64,000 nt of DNA from Aphrophora alni (lineage: Eukaryota; Arthropoda; Insecta; Hemiptera; Aphrophoridae), in contig OY740768.1 of NCBI GenBank assembly GCA_963513935.1, forward strand, positions 45,564,368 to 45,628,367. Direction: 5' to 3'. The translations under genes and the position numbers were made by a program. Below the pieces are notes generated by a model. That model worked only from the letters and a program-made list of their open reading frames with translations, had not been told where the DNA came from and ran no database searches. How positions within the stretch are numbered: the first letter of the stretch is position 1; each line of letters opens with the position of its first letter. Shown piece after piece: positions 12,390 through 24,866 of the stretch.

Positions 12390-12575
12390 AAAATTGATGT
12401 ATTCTGTGCAGCTGGATACTAACCAACTCTGTCAACATCCATTCAAGCCAAACACCGTTTGTTTATAGTGGTCCTACCTCCATCCTCCACCATATCACAG
12501 AATGGAAAGAACCCACGATCTTTAACCACTGAACTATCAGACCACTTGGGAATAGTTACTTTTTTACCATATTTG
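12390..12575 (-). repeat. tRNA-derived SINE-like fragment
   Basis: On the minus strand a Pol III A-box-like TAGTTCAGTGG (12536-12526) is followed after a short gap by a degenerate B box, GGGTTCTTTCC (12514-12504). Body sequence 'GGTGGAGGATGGAGG' follows and the unit ends near 'GTTGACAGAGTTGG'. The spacing is shorter than in a functional tRNA, and no cloverleaf can be drawn. Overlapping frames on both strands (12443-12641) are artefacts of this GC-richer unit. Confidence 0.4.
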
Positions 12576-14310
12576 AATATTAAGATTCCTATTGTAATAA
12601 AATCAAATAAAGTGGGAGTGGTAAAAAGCAAATATCAGTGAGAGGTTGGGTATAATTTTTGTTATCCAAGTTGCCTAAATTATAGGTAGCATTCTTACAG
12701 TTTAAATTATGATAGAAAACGTTTTTATTATTAAGTGTTAAATACCGTTGTAAACAATAAATTTCATAAAATCATCTTTGTAAACTTAAAATAATTATTT
12801 GTTAAACATATGTGTATGCCTGTTTGACTATTCTTAAACAAAATTAACTTCCAATGGTTTTACACAAAATGTTTTCCTGCATATATATAGTAACAAAAGT
12901 CTACATTATTATACCTTTTCACATCAAATTCATAGTCTGTACGTTATTACACCTCATTTATTTTTTGTTTCTTCAAATTTTGATTCCAATTAAAATTTTT
13001 GCTTCAATTTTTCAAATACGAGTATATGTAACCTGTCCATTATTAGAAGTATGCATTTATACATTAAAACAATTGCGTTTTAGCACTTAAAATATTTGTT
13101 GGCCTATATTAAAGTTGAAATATCATATTTTGCTACAAAATTACTTCTGGTTAAAATTGATTAATTTTGCAATTTAAACGTTTAATAGTTTTAATAAATA
13201 ACCAAAACAATAAAAACTTTGGAAATACCTTTTCCTAAACGCTGTTATGTCAAAAGTATCAGACTATTTGCTGGGCTGGCATTTAATAAGAAAAATTCAT
13301 TTTTCTTTTACCTTATAATTAAGATACCACACTAATTTCCCTTTAGAAAAACAAAAATTATATGAAACAACATTTTTTTAAAGTAACTATCGATAATTTA
13401 AAATATATTCTCTCTTATAAAACTAAAGTAACAGTGACATTTGATATTATTTAAGGCTTCGATTTAATTTATAGATTAGGGTTCATCTCCATTCCCATGC
13501 ATTTATGTATATATTTCATGAGTGATGGTCAACTATGTTTTATTGAATTTTAATTTATATTTTTATACTAATTTTATCAACAAAATTAAGATATTTTGCA
13601 TAGAAATAATTAATTGTTCCATTTTATTTTCTATGAATATAAGTAATTTTTTTCAATATTAAATTAATTGTAATTAAGCTCAATAAATTCAAACTTTCAA
13701 AGCTCACGGTATTTATCTCATATTCAAGTTTCTGAATATATTGCTTTGTTTTGAGTTTTAAGGTAAAGGGTTTTGTTAAAACTGGTGATAGCCTATTATG
13801 ATTGCCTTGCACGCAGAACCTGAGTCTCTAACCTTTAGCTCTATCTAATAACAAAGCTAATTGTCCCTTCCAATTTCTCAGCACCCCAAAACTAAAGTAA
13901 ATATTTTCTTTTTTTCTCTAAGCCAATAACTTTTAGTAAAGTTTCTCCACTTCTGGTACAAAAACATTTTTCTTTGCTTTGAAAAATAGGCTATACTACG
14001 TAATTAAAAACGGGGAAGAGACAATATCTAGAAAATATAGTTAAAATTTGTTTATAAAGAGTAAATTTACTTTAAAACATTAAATATAAACGTTTTAATA
14101 TTTCAATGCAATCGTCATCATAAAAATAAAGTTTCGTTCCCTGACATTCATTTGTATATGTTCATCCCATGATAGATGTGATGTTATAAATATACCCATA
14201 TATTTATATCTAGTTCCAACTTCAACTGTCTTTAATTTAATTTAAATATTTTCAGCCTAGTTTTGGAATTGTAACAACCAAACAACCAATCATACGCTCA
14301 TAGACCGATC
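12576..14310. other. AT-rich DNA, no gene seen
   Basis: No recognisable feature. The frame at 12854-13090 is hydrophobic and AT-driven, and is judged a chance ORF. Confidence 0.5.
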
Positions 14311-14334
14311 TTATATATATATATATATATATAT
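14311..14334. repeat. (TA)n microsatellite
   Basis: About 24 bp of TA at the left border of a GC-richer region. Confidence 0.9.
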
Positions 14335-15290
14335 TAGAACGAAATAGAGGGCTCTCAAAAGGTCAGTGCTCGGCAGGCCATAAATTGTAAAGAGTTGAAA
14401 GGGTTCACAGCTAGAAAAACTATTCTAACATTAGTCACGGATCTCAAGAAGTCAAATAAACCATTCCAAAAGTCAATGCCTTCAACCAAAAATGTTTGAA
14501 ATGGACCAATGAAATAAATTGCGTCAGTCTTGAAATAACGTACAAGATTTAAAATAAGCCAATGAAGGAAGATGATAGGAAGAAAGCATTTGAAATTAGA
14601 ACTTATCTATAGCGGTGGAAAAAAAGCACTCGAGGTTCTTTTTGGTTGTTAACTGATTGAAGGAGGGAGTTCCGGAGCAGGTGTTTCTTTAGTAGAAAAG
14701 AAGATCGCTGTGAAAGATTTAGCCAAGATCAAACGTCAAAATAAAATAGTATCTGCGTCGTTTTTTTTTTTTGTATAAGTAATAATAATCTCCTAAGAAT
14801 AGTTTAAAAGATAATCGTCGTTATAAGTTTAAAAGATAACCGTCGTTATAAGTTTAAAAGATAATCGTCGTTATAAAAGTAAAAGATAATCGTCGTTATA
14901 AGTTTAAAAGTAATCGTCGTCATAGAAGGTGTGATAAATTTGCGTCGTTATAGAAGTGTTTGAACAGGAATATTAATATAATAAATTGAAGTAATCGTCG
15001 TCATAAAAGTGAGTGAGAAATAAGTGTAAGAAGAAAAGAAGATTTGTCGAAAAGATCAAAACAAATCTATCCATCTACTGGCAGTCTACACGGGAACCAC
15101 GTGCAAGGAACCAGGAACATCGGAGCAGTGAAAAACTTCCAAGCGATAAGTAAAAATTAATGGACAATCTCAATTAAATAAACTACCACCAAATTCTATT
15201 TTATATGTAAATTACAGTCACCAAAGAACCTCACGAACCCGTAAAGAGAAAATAAATAAAATTAATAAAATAATACATTTCAGTTAGCCG
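14335..15290 (+). mobile_element. unidentified GC-richer leader region (LTR-retrotransposon-like)
   Basis: A sharp compositional change from the AT-rich flank marks the start. The region is purine-rich on the plus strand, contains no long ORF, has CCAAT-like words ('gaccaatgaa', 'agccaatgaa') and carries a 25-bp tandem repeat. Regions at 51990-53110 and 57740-58580 (minus) have a similar texture but do not obviously align. I infer a decayed LTR/leader segment. No primer-binding site or polyprotein motif was found, so the class is unproven. Confidence 0.3.
14801..14924 (+). repeat. tandem repeat, ~25-bp unit x5
   Basis: The unit is approximately AGTTTAAAAGATAATCGTCG plus TTATA. Copies begin near 14801, 14826, 14851, 14876 and 14900. 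Stray 'CGTCGTTATA' and 'CGTCGTCATA' words at 14942-15005 suggest an older, longer array. Confidence 0.85.
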
Positions 15291-15857
<567 letters not shown>

Positions 15858-16060
15858 ATTTAACAAAACAATAGTTAAACTATTAATTTTAGTTTTAGTT
15901 TAATGCTATAAAGTACAATATTACGATTTAGAAACATTCTTTACACCAAAAAGAAAGAAATATGTTATTTTGAAATTTATAAATTACCACTTCATTTTAA
16001 TTTTCAAATAGATATTAGTTATGACTTCACAGCTATAGTCTTATAGCACCTTTGTTCTCG

Positions 16061-16140
16061 AAATTTAATCTATCATTATTAGAAACTGAACATAGGAAGT
16101 GGTTGTAACATCTTACGACGGCTGTATAGTGACGGTTATA
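16061..16140. repeat. dispersed repeat R4, copy 2
   Basis: Direct match to 9814-9886 as described for that copy. No mariner end is recognisable next to this one. Confidence 0.5.
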
Positions 16141-17590
16141 TCCACTGCCGAGCTGTCTTAATCACTTTATTATATCTTTTATAAAAAATAAAGTGCTTTA
16201 ATAGACATTCATTTTATTCTTTTCCATCCATCAAAATCTTTTACTGAACTACAATCTATAATATATATTTTTAATATTTTGTAGTTGTATTATTTTTTTT
16301 TAATTTGTGAAGTTTTATGTTTATGATTACCCACTAGTTAAATAATAACTAATATATTAAATATGATACTATAAAATAATACTTCTAAAATATTGTGACG
16401 TTTTATAATGTTGGGTTGCATACTTCTACCGACCTAAAATATATTATCTGAATTTGACGACAGTTATGTCCGAATTTTCAAACTGCCATAGTTTATTTTT
16501 ACGTTCAAGTAAACTTTGTTTAACACAGATTTCCTCAATTTGTATCCAATTCGACTTATTCAAGTAATGTTTATTAGCTAAAGAATCCTTAATCGTGATT
16601 TCAGCTAACCACAAAAGCTGGTTTTAAAACTTTTTTTAAATATTAAATTTTTTTCTATAAAGCTTGAGTTGATTATTCAGCGAAATATTTTGGACTTCAG
16701 AATAGGATGACCTAGTTTATTAATTTTTTATTTTTATATAAATACATCTCTTATTGGTGCAGATATTTTTTACATATAAGCTCGATAAAATAAGTATTCG
16801 TAAGGAAATACACAAATAGGTCTTCAAATTTTATTTTGAAGGCAAACTTATTTATTACGGAGTCAAAATAAAATTTAACGAAATTTTATTTTCAGTCCCA
16901 TTGAATATCATGATAAATGTGCATTAAACAATAACTTAAATTTGATAGATTTAGCTGTTGACTTGATTAGGTCATGTTAAACTAATTAAATTAGGTCATG
17001 AGAGAAAATTAAATATATATTTGTTCCAGATTAAAAATTGTTTGGAACACTTCTCCTGCACTGATTACTTTAAGTTGAATTAATGTCAAATTTTATCATA
17101 TTCGTGCGGCCTTTTTAAGTTGGGTGCTAAATATGTGTTCACGTACACACCTGGTATTAAACACATTTCCTCTTGGATACCCAAGTGATGAGATAGGACA
17201 CAGTTATGAAACATAAAAACTATTTAGGAAAACTAACTATCCCATGAAGACAGTATTACAGAAGGTTTGGGATTTATTTTTTTGTTTTATTTATATTGGT
17301 AGCAATTGCAGAGTTTTATGAAGTAGGGATCAAGGAAATATGTTTAATTATGTTGGTGCTACGAATTATGAAGTTTAAGTGCTAGATGGGTAGCAAGCAA
17401 TCTTTGGGAAGCAGTTTGAGCATCTTTTATGATTTACACAGGCTAATGATTTAAAAAATTTCTTTTCGAACAGATCTTAAGAGTTAAATAAGCTGTCATT
17501 TTGTACTGGGTTAAGATAGAGACCACTGGTTTTAGTTGTTCTTCTTCTTTTGCCAAGACCTTTCAAAATAGCTGTCACTCGATGGGTGTC
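16141..17590. other. AT-rich DNA, no gene seen
   Basis: No motif or repeat recognised on either strand. Confidence 0.5.
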
Positions 17591-17593
17591 TTT

Positions 17594-17938
17594 ATACTGT
17601 GTCCAAAAAGTTCCCCCCTCTTATTTTTTTATTAATAGAAAAGACAGATTTGCATAAAGGAAAGTTTAGATAACTAAAGGAGGAGTTTTTTGAAGTATCA
17701 AAATTTTCAACCCTTACCCCCAAAATAAAATAAGAGGGTTGGGACTTTTTGGACACATGGTATTTAAGATTTTTTTAACTGCCCCCAAAATCGCCCATTT
17801 TGGGGATATGGGCAAAATTATGATACTAACCAAAAAGTACAATTTTATATTCTATAAAAGTGTTCAGTTATTGATATTCCTACCTTCACCCGTTACAAAA
17901 TTACCATGGTGTATTCACAATGTTGCTTGACCCTGTAT
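17594..17938. mobile_element. mariner-type MITE with internal inverted repeat
   Basis: The left end reads TATACTGTGTCCAAAAAGT and the right end, reverse-complemented, begins TATATACAGGGTC. Both fit the 'TACAGGGTGTCC' style of mariner terminal repeats flanked by TA. A stronger internal inverted repeat joins 17595-17628 to 17726-17762 ('GTCCAAAAAGT...CCTCTTATTTT' against its complement), so a ~168-bp palindromic unit may be nested or may itself be the element. The region has no transposase. Confidence 0.5.
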
Positions 17939-18097
17939 ATATTAAACAATGCAAGTCCTATCTGTAACGTAAATTTAAAATCATTGGATTAACAATGATG
18001 TAACTGTAATCACTAAATTACTGGACAATATTGAAATTTCTCAATGTTAAACATTATATTTATACTTCATTATATATTATAAATGATAGTCATTATC

Positions 18098-18098
<1 letters not shown>

Positions 18099-18173
<75 letters not shown>
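18099..18173. repeat. (AT)n microsatellite
   Basis: About 75 bp of AT dinucleotide. Confidence 0.95.
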
Positions 18174-18177
<4 letters not shown>

Positions 18178-20156
18178 TATGAAATTTTACTGTTCTGGAA
18201 TAGTGCTAATTATTTTGTTTTAATTGCGTGAGACCAATATATCCACACAAGACTTTGAATTTCAATTAATTCATTCGGTTTCAATGGTTATTTTCATTTA
18301 ACTGTATTTATCCTTGTAAATGGAGCGTCTTGGTTTCTTATTTAAAAAGCAGTTTAAAGCCATTTTGAAGTTTTTTATGATGTGAGTTTTACAATATGCC
18401 ACTGAGGTTCAAATCATAGGTGCAGTACAATGTGCCTCGCATAATTAAAAACATAAAATGAGCAGTATAAGAAAAACGTCAAATTTCGTACATTTTCTAT
18501 GATTATTAGTGAATAACTAGAGATAAGCGAGAGATAACAAAAAACTTTTACTACTGTACTCAGAGTTGAAAAAAATGTTAAATCACGTACGAAAACAACA
18601 GTTTGCCATTTTATAAATTGAATAAAATTCAAAATAGCTGATTCAAGATGGCGGCCAAAGATTTTAACATATTACAAAACGTAGTATAATTAATTATAAA
18701 CAAACATTTAGCCCAAAATCTATATGAAGAAAATCGTGGAAGAAATTATAGGTGTAAGAGACTTTGTTTTCAGTTTGTATGATGTCACTGAAAATTTTAT
18801 GAAAATGGCAAAAATATGTTCTTGAGTTTGTATTTTTCGGCAGCGCAAATGGCTGTAATTGGGAACTATTTCAATGGTTTTAAAATAAAAATTCCGTTTT
18901 AATTCGATTTCAAATAAAATACCAATTTTGTTACTGACAAAATAAATTTTCTTTTTAAAATTCTTTAAAAAAATTGGTAAAATGTATGTAAAATGTTGAT
19001 TTTTATATTACTCGTGCAAACAAATGTGTTATAACTTGTAAACGTGTGGATCAATTTGAAATAAACAAAGACTTACCGGACCAGATATCGTATAGCAAAT
19101 AAAACTCCATAAAAATCGGATCAGCTGTAAAGAGACAAAACAGAGACGTTGCGTTTTATATATAGAGAGAGATATCATATGGGTTTAATTGAGGTAGGGT
19201 CGTTTATTTTCAATTTAGATATTTATCTACCCCTAATGAAGTAATGACATAACATCCTTTTACTCTTTCGTAGTTTGTGGAAATTAATCGAGTCTCTACT
19301 CAATTAAAGTACTAACTGTGTTGACTCGAATTAAGTGCAACTCATAAATCAATTATTTAGATCAGAAATATGAGATGGATTTATTGATTGATTATGCTTC
19401 TCCAAATCCCATCATCTGAAACCAATCTATTAAATAAACGAATGGGTGGGCTCACTGAAAACAAATCCATAAATAAACGTTTATGATGAGTAATGTATTT
19501 TAAAAATGAAAAGGTTAAATCTTTGCAGACGATCATGACAATAGATTGGTTTGTTTTCTTCCTTGTAAAAGGTTGGTGTTCAAATAGTTGGAATCTTCAA
19601 TTAGGTTTAAATAAATGTGTGTATACAAGTAAACGCATTTCTATGTGTATTAAAACAAATCTTATTTTAATTTGTTAAAGATATAAGATATCTTATGGTG
19701 AGATAGATATTACAGAGAAGAGTAAGTTTAGAAATGATATTATATCTGAAAGTCATTTAACGAAAATGTAAAATATATTGTTTTATGTCCTCATGTTTCA
19801 TGTTAGGAACTTACCACACTTTATATCTATAAGTTGGAAACATAAAGTTTTCAGACAGGCATGACAATAATTAATAGGTTTAATTACTCAACATAATACA
19901 TTGCATCTTTCTTGTAAAAAAAATAAATAAGTCACTATATGCGAATACGTAAAATTGTGCTAAGGAAATTTAAACACTACTTCGTGTATTTCATGGTAAC
20001 TTTCAAATTGATCGATAATTTTATATATGTAAACTCCATTGGTTTATTATTCAAAACTTAATGTATAGTCTTTGCTTCTATCAATTAGGATAAAAAGGCT
20101 TAGGTCTACTCTACACCATAAAACAATTTGCAAGATTTACGATGTATCTTTTTTTT
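18174..20156. other. intergenic DNA with an 'ATGGCGGCC' patch
   Basis: No gene seen. 'GATGGCGGCC' at about 18648 recurs as 'GATGGCGGCCG' near 50819, and 'ATGGCGGAC' occurs near 55769, so these may be members of a common non-coding repeat. The stretch 18620-19170 ends with 'ACTCCATAAAAATCGGATCAGC', a style common in insect dispersed repeats, but I could not align full copies. Confidence 0.35.
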
Positions 20157-20835
20157 ATTTAGGTACATCGTCCCTACTTGCGTGACCATGTCAAAACACA
20201 ACACACCTGACTGCAGCATAGGGACTGACTAAGGCTATGTACCTGCTCCGCTCCCCTTCACACATGCTTGGGCATAACACTTTTTTGTCCCTGACTCTGG
20301 TTATATTACTGATTCTGGTCATTATTACGTGCCTCGAATCAGAATCCCTAACTCTGACTACGATCCGGAGTCTGGCTGTGTCTGATTCTGACTAAATGTC
20401 TTGCCGTAGGTACGTACTTGTCCCTGGCTAAAAGTCTCATTCCGCCTAAGTGTCGGAAACTAACGTGTGTTTAATCCTTACCTGTGTCGAACACTATCTA
20501 TGTGACTGACCCTAGTATTTTAGCTAGACCCGCCCAACTTGTCTGGTCGTGGCAAAGTGTCTGATCACAGTACGTGTCTTACTCATATGTGCCTGCCTCG
20601 TCCTATATCTTGACCTTTGCTTAGGACATAACACTGGTGTAGCTACTTGTCAGCTTATCAGAATATAGCTAGGTGGCTAGGCTCTGGCTACAAGCTATAA
20701 TATGGGTATGAATCTATTTTGACTAAATGTCTATTCATTTTGTGTTTGATCTTTGCAACTCGCCTGACCCTAGCTATAGACATGTCTCAATCGTTGACTA
20801 TAAGACAGACTCCACCAAAATATCCGACCATCGTC
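20157..20835 (+). repeat. degenerate GC-richer repeat region
   Basis: A GC-richer block in which variants of GTCCCTGACTCTGG, GTGTCTGATTCTGACTA, CTGACCCTAG and TGTCTGACTCGGC recur every few tens of bases without strict periodicity. It looks like an old, heavily diverged minisatellite with a unit of about 40-50 bp. The edges are sharp: AT-rich sequence resumes near 20840. The frame at 20727-21146 begins inside it and runs out into AT-rich DNA, so it is unlikely to be coding. Confidence 0.45.
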
Positions 20836-22464
20836 ACGTGACTGATAATAGTTCATTTTTTCACCCAAGATTTATGTCTGACTCGGCTGCGATTTATTTT
20901 GGATACTACGATTTATTCTTTACGATTTTAAGATCGTTTTCTTGTTTAAGAACAAGAATTATAAGTAAAGCTTACTTTCTGCAATACATTTTATCATTTC
21001 TAATAATTTCTCTTTCATCCACTAAATTTCTTTACATTTTATGTATTAAACGTAATATAAGACGTTCATTTTTTCGGTTATATTTAACCAAATTAACAAT
21101 TTCGGTTTATAAATTAACAAAACAATTTTTTTTTATATGCGTCTAAAGTATTCATGAATTCATTTCAAATTGAATTGGTTAGGTTTCTTATTACATGATT
21201 TTTTAACTATTGTTACTTTAGTTTATGTCTGATTATATTGGAAAATATATATCTTCAAAATGTTTATTTTAACGATCGTTTGCTCTGTCTTTTAAAATTT
21301 GTTTTATCAATTACAATTATAATCATGAGAAAGATTTAATCATCACTCGTTTATCGTGTTTGTGTTAATTATTGATTCTTTTATTTCAATCCACTAACAC
21401 AAGACAAACTTGTTGTGTCAATGGACAATTATTGACCCTAATGTACCATCCACGGTTAACTTTACGGCTAAGTCATTCATGATTTTCGTAGAAATTGCTA
21501 AACTTAATCCTAACTTCTATATTCGATAGAAGTTTCATTTGAATTCCCCAGGAAATTTAATCTTAATATCGGCACAAATATCTGAATAGTTTCACAATTT
21601 AAAGTAGTATACTGCATTTTGTTGTGAACAATAGTTCAATCTATTGCTTCTTGTTTCTCAAAAACAACTTGAATCGTAATGTGATAGTAGTAAAATGATA
21701 TATATATATATATACACTAAAGTGATTTTAAAAATAAAAGGTTGAGCTCAAACCACGTGACTTAAGGTCCGTAGGTATATAGGGACAGTTATTTTTCATA
21801 AAGTCGAAATATTTTAAGCGTCTTAGAGACAACATATTAATTTCTTTGTCAAATAAACATACATATTCGTAATCAAAATAACATCTAGTTTTATTTCATT
21901 CTCTACACAAAAAAATGTTCAAATTGATAGTTTTTGCCCATTAACTAACCTAATTTTGTTGTTTTTTTTCCTATAATAATACTAAGATTATAAATCCAAG
22001 TTTAAATATACAGAATGTATCGTCTTGTCTATGTGGTATGGTTGAGACTTACACGTAGACAGACGGACTTGCTTTAACCTATAGAACCTATTTTTTTTTT
22101 CTGGACATTCAATACACACTTTTTAAAATATTTTTTTTATAAACTGTAGCAAAATACTCCTCTATTACGTCCAACTTTATAAGATTGTAAATATTTCATT
22201 TACTTAATAAATTCAGTAACCAATTAAAATTGATTACCGTCTCTTATACAATATACGTTTTTACAAGGATTTACCCTAAATATCGTAAAAATATCTCAGT
22301 TCACAATATGTTAGCATATATCAGTTTGTTTTGTAGTAAAAGAAATCGTTCCAAGTCTTAGAATTATTATCTACTATTAGATATCCAAGGCAATCAATTT
22401 GTTGAGAAGATAAAATATAATACGAACAATATTATCCTTCTACAATAATGCTCCGTGAGAAGAG
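20836..22464. other. AT-rich DNA, no gene seen
   Basis: A short (TA)n lies at about 21697-21714. A patch near 22045 contains 'GTAGACAGACGGACTT', a style of word found in insect dispersed repeats, but no alignable second copy was established. Confidence 0.45.
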
Positions 22465-22700
22465 CTGCTACAATTAGTGTCCATATTTATCACATGACCT
22501 CTGAGAAGTAAGTGCTACCATTAATAACTTCTGTAATGTAATTTGCTATGTCGGCGCTACCTCTCTTTTTCGAAACATAAAACCGTATTTTTTTAGAAAA
22601 TCTATGTGTAATGGGATCGAAGTAGATGGATAAATGGTATTATACACACACTTGTAGGCTACACCTTGGTACATGGTACGAACACAATCATATACGCTGT
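22465..22700 (+). repeat. dispersed repeats R2 (22465-22560) and R1 fragment (22600-22700)
   Basis: 22465-22560 matches 29868-29960 closely: 'CCATATTTATCACAT', 'AAGTAAGTGCTACCATTAA', 'TAACTTCTGTAATGTAA'. The next 100 bases resemble part of the R1 copy at 25240-25340 ('AATGGGATC.AAGTAGA', 'TATACACAC'). R2 may therefore belong to a longer R1-type element or be a separate nested repeat. Confidence 0.55.
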
Positions 22701-23029
22701 AATAACAAGTGTATAATAGAGCTTGATATTACGAAACTGAATGTGACTTAATGATGGAAACATACGCATTGTATACAGAAACAATAAATATTATTTTACT
22801 GAATTTTTCATTTCTTGAGAAATTTTTGGGTTTTTTCTACTTTATTACTGATGTTTCTAAAACAGAAGTGGTTATTAAACAACGGATTTCACCACTTTTT
22901 ATTGAAAAATTGTACATGAAAATTACATATTACAAGACCATTTTTGTACTATTAGTCAAAATTAAAGTTGTATTAAAGAATCCCGATTTAAAATGACAAA
23001 CAAAAACTTTTAAATTTCCAAAATATATG
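22701..23029. other. AT-rich DNA, no gene seen
   Basis: An 81-codon frame (22751-22996) begins with ATG but is Ile/Lys/Phe-rich, with no motif. It is considered chance. Confidence 0.5.
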
Positions 23030-23695
23030 TTTGTCTACAGTTGTTGACAAAGTGGCATTTTGTTCATTTAAATTAGTTTGCTAAACAACTGATTTCTCAA
23101 CAGTTTCACTTTACCTACTACTTTTCCCACTACTTTACACATTACTTTGCTCACTCCGAATGGCAACCGAACAAAACGAAATTTAGGTTAAGTTTATTTG
23201 AATTGATTTATAATATACAGGAAATGTCCCTATGTAGGTTAGATTAATTCTTACATGTAAAATAACATAAATAAACAAAAAAAAAACGTTTTAAAGTTGA
23301 AAAGGGAATTAATTATTCATGAAGATGATTGACAGTTTATGTATACGGAAAGTATTTTTCGTTTGTCGAGTTTTGAAGTTGGCAATCCTGTTTCCTCAAC
23401 AATACACCTAAGTTATTTGTAATATTCATAGATAACTTCAGTTTTGACGTGAGAACTTCTACTCAGTGTTGATGTGTTGTTTAGCACTAATGCTATATTT
23501 TGGGTAGTTTGTTTAAAAATATGGACAGTTCAGATTTTAAAATAATCTGAAAAATAAGAAAAATGCGGTTATTAAAGATCAAATTGTAATTGATTGTTTG
23601 TTTGAACACTATTGTATTAAATTAATGTTTTATTAAATTGTGTTACTGATGAAGTATGTTTTTTTATTTGTCACAAAATTACAACTGTAGACAAA
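23030..23695. mobile_element. possible ~666-bp DNA element bounded by 15-bp inverted repeats
   Basis: TTTGTCTACAGTTGT (23030-23044) is exactly reverse-complemented at 23681-23695. The interior is AT-rich and non-coding. 'ACAAAGTGGCA' just inside the left end resembles 'ACAAAG' and 'GTGCCA' sequence beyond the right end, and a palindrome follows immediately. No target-site duplication is obvious. The match could be coincidental, although 15 of 15 bases is more than expected by chance over this distance. Confidence 0.4.
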
Positions 23696-23713
23696 GTATA
23701 ATGTGCCATTCGT

Positions 23714-23809
23714 GAGCAAAGTGTCTTTTCTAAACTCGATAAAATTGACGCACTCGGCACCCTCGTGCGTCAACATTTTTCTCTCGTTTAAAAAAGTGCC
23801 ACTTTGCTC
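23714..23809. repeat. imperfect palindrome, ~96 bp
   Basis: The outer arms start GAGCAAAGTG and end CACTTTGCTC. The inner stem TTGACGCAC / GTGCGTCAA is perfect and closes an 11-base loop. Arms pair over about 45 bases with a few mismatches and bulges. It resembles a tiny MITE or a foldback from the neighbouring element. Confidence 0.75.
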
Positions 23810-24579
23810 AGTAGTTGCACAGATAACTACTATACCACTTGCATGTAGGCCCTACCTATATTTTTTCTATAGTCTAACAACCACAGTTCCATAATATTAA
23901 ACGATTTTGATTTTATTATTTTTTTAACTCTATGTATAAATATCGTTTATAGACTTTAGTGATGCAAAAATGATGTCAAAAACTCTTACAATTTATTTTT
24001 GATATTTCAACAATAATTGTATCATTTATTGTTAGTAGATAATTAAATAGTTTTTTATAATTGAAAACAAAATCATCATAGCTTCACAAGAAACCTATAA
24101 GCAAAACTATATGTTTACATAAAAATAGCACGATCGGCAGACCCTCTTCCAGCCTATCTTTTAATCTCGCTCTTAGCGTTGATACATACATTCAGCACTT
24201 TTCAATTATTAGAAAAGTCAGATTAATAAGATGATAAACTAAGATTTTATGGATTAGTTCATGGATATAATTATCGTGAACCTCTTTAATTGGGAACATA
24301 GAAAATAATTCCCCAATCTTTTTCGTACAGGATGGGGACACTAACAAGAAGGAAGGGGGTCTTTGGTGAGTAAGAATCTCATAGTAATGGGAACAATAGC
24401 AATTCAACGTCCAACGAAAAAACAAACAAACAAAAGAAAACAGTTCAATCAACATTCTCTTGTTAATTCACGCTAAGACAAACGTGTTTGTTTTAGAATT
24501 TGTTTTATTTTACCCTTTTTATATAAATTTATTTCTTGTTGTTCAAAGGCTGTCCTCTTAGTCAGCATGAAAAAAGAAG
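23810..24579. other. AT-rich DNA, no gene seen
   Basis: No recognisable coding or repeat structure. Confidence 0.5.
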
Positions 24580-24700
24580 TTCTAAAAAAAGAAGAAGATA
24601 ATAGTATAAAATAAAAACTCCAAGCGTTAGGGTCGTAAGAGAACAACAGTTGGTCAAGAGAGACCTGATTGTAAACATGAAATAAGGGGATCTATCACAA
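24580..24700 (+). repeat. dispersed repeat R1, short copy D
   Basis: Contains 'AGTTGGTCAAGAGAGACCTGAT' in two halves (AGTTGGTCAAG, AGAGACCTGAT) followed by 'AACATGAA', as in the 3' part of copy A. Only the 3' end of the family is present, truncated upstream. Confidence 0.6.
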
Positions 24701-24866
24701 AACTACATGAAGAAATATTTAGTTCAGTTTTTTTGGATATTTTATATAACAACAATCTACATTTTACTTAGGTTTAGAAAGAGACATACCCTAGTATTGA
24801 CGCCCTAGTATGGATTCCTTCATATATTTCAATATAATTATAGTAGGAACTTATGATTTGCATTCT

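Noticed and set aside
12443..12641. Protein-coding genes on either strand
   Set aside because: The island is explained by a tRNA-derived SINE-like unit; the two overlapping frames cannot both be real.
20727..21146. 139-codon open frame, longest in the window
   Set aside because: Starts within degenerate repeat sequence, continues into AT-rich DNA, has Phe/Leu/Ile-biased composition and no motif or splice signals.
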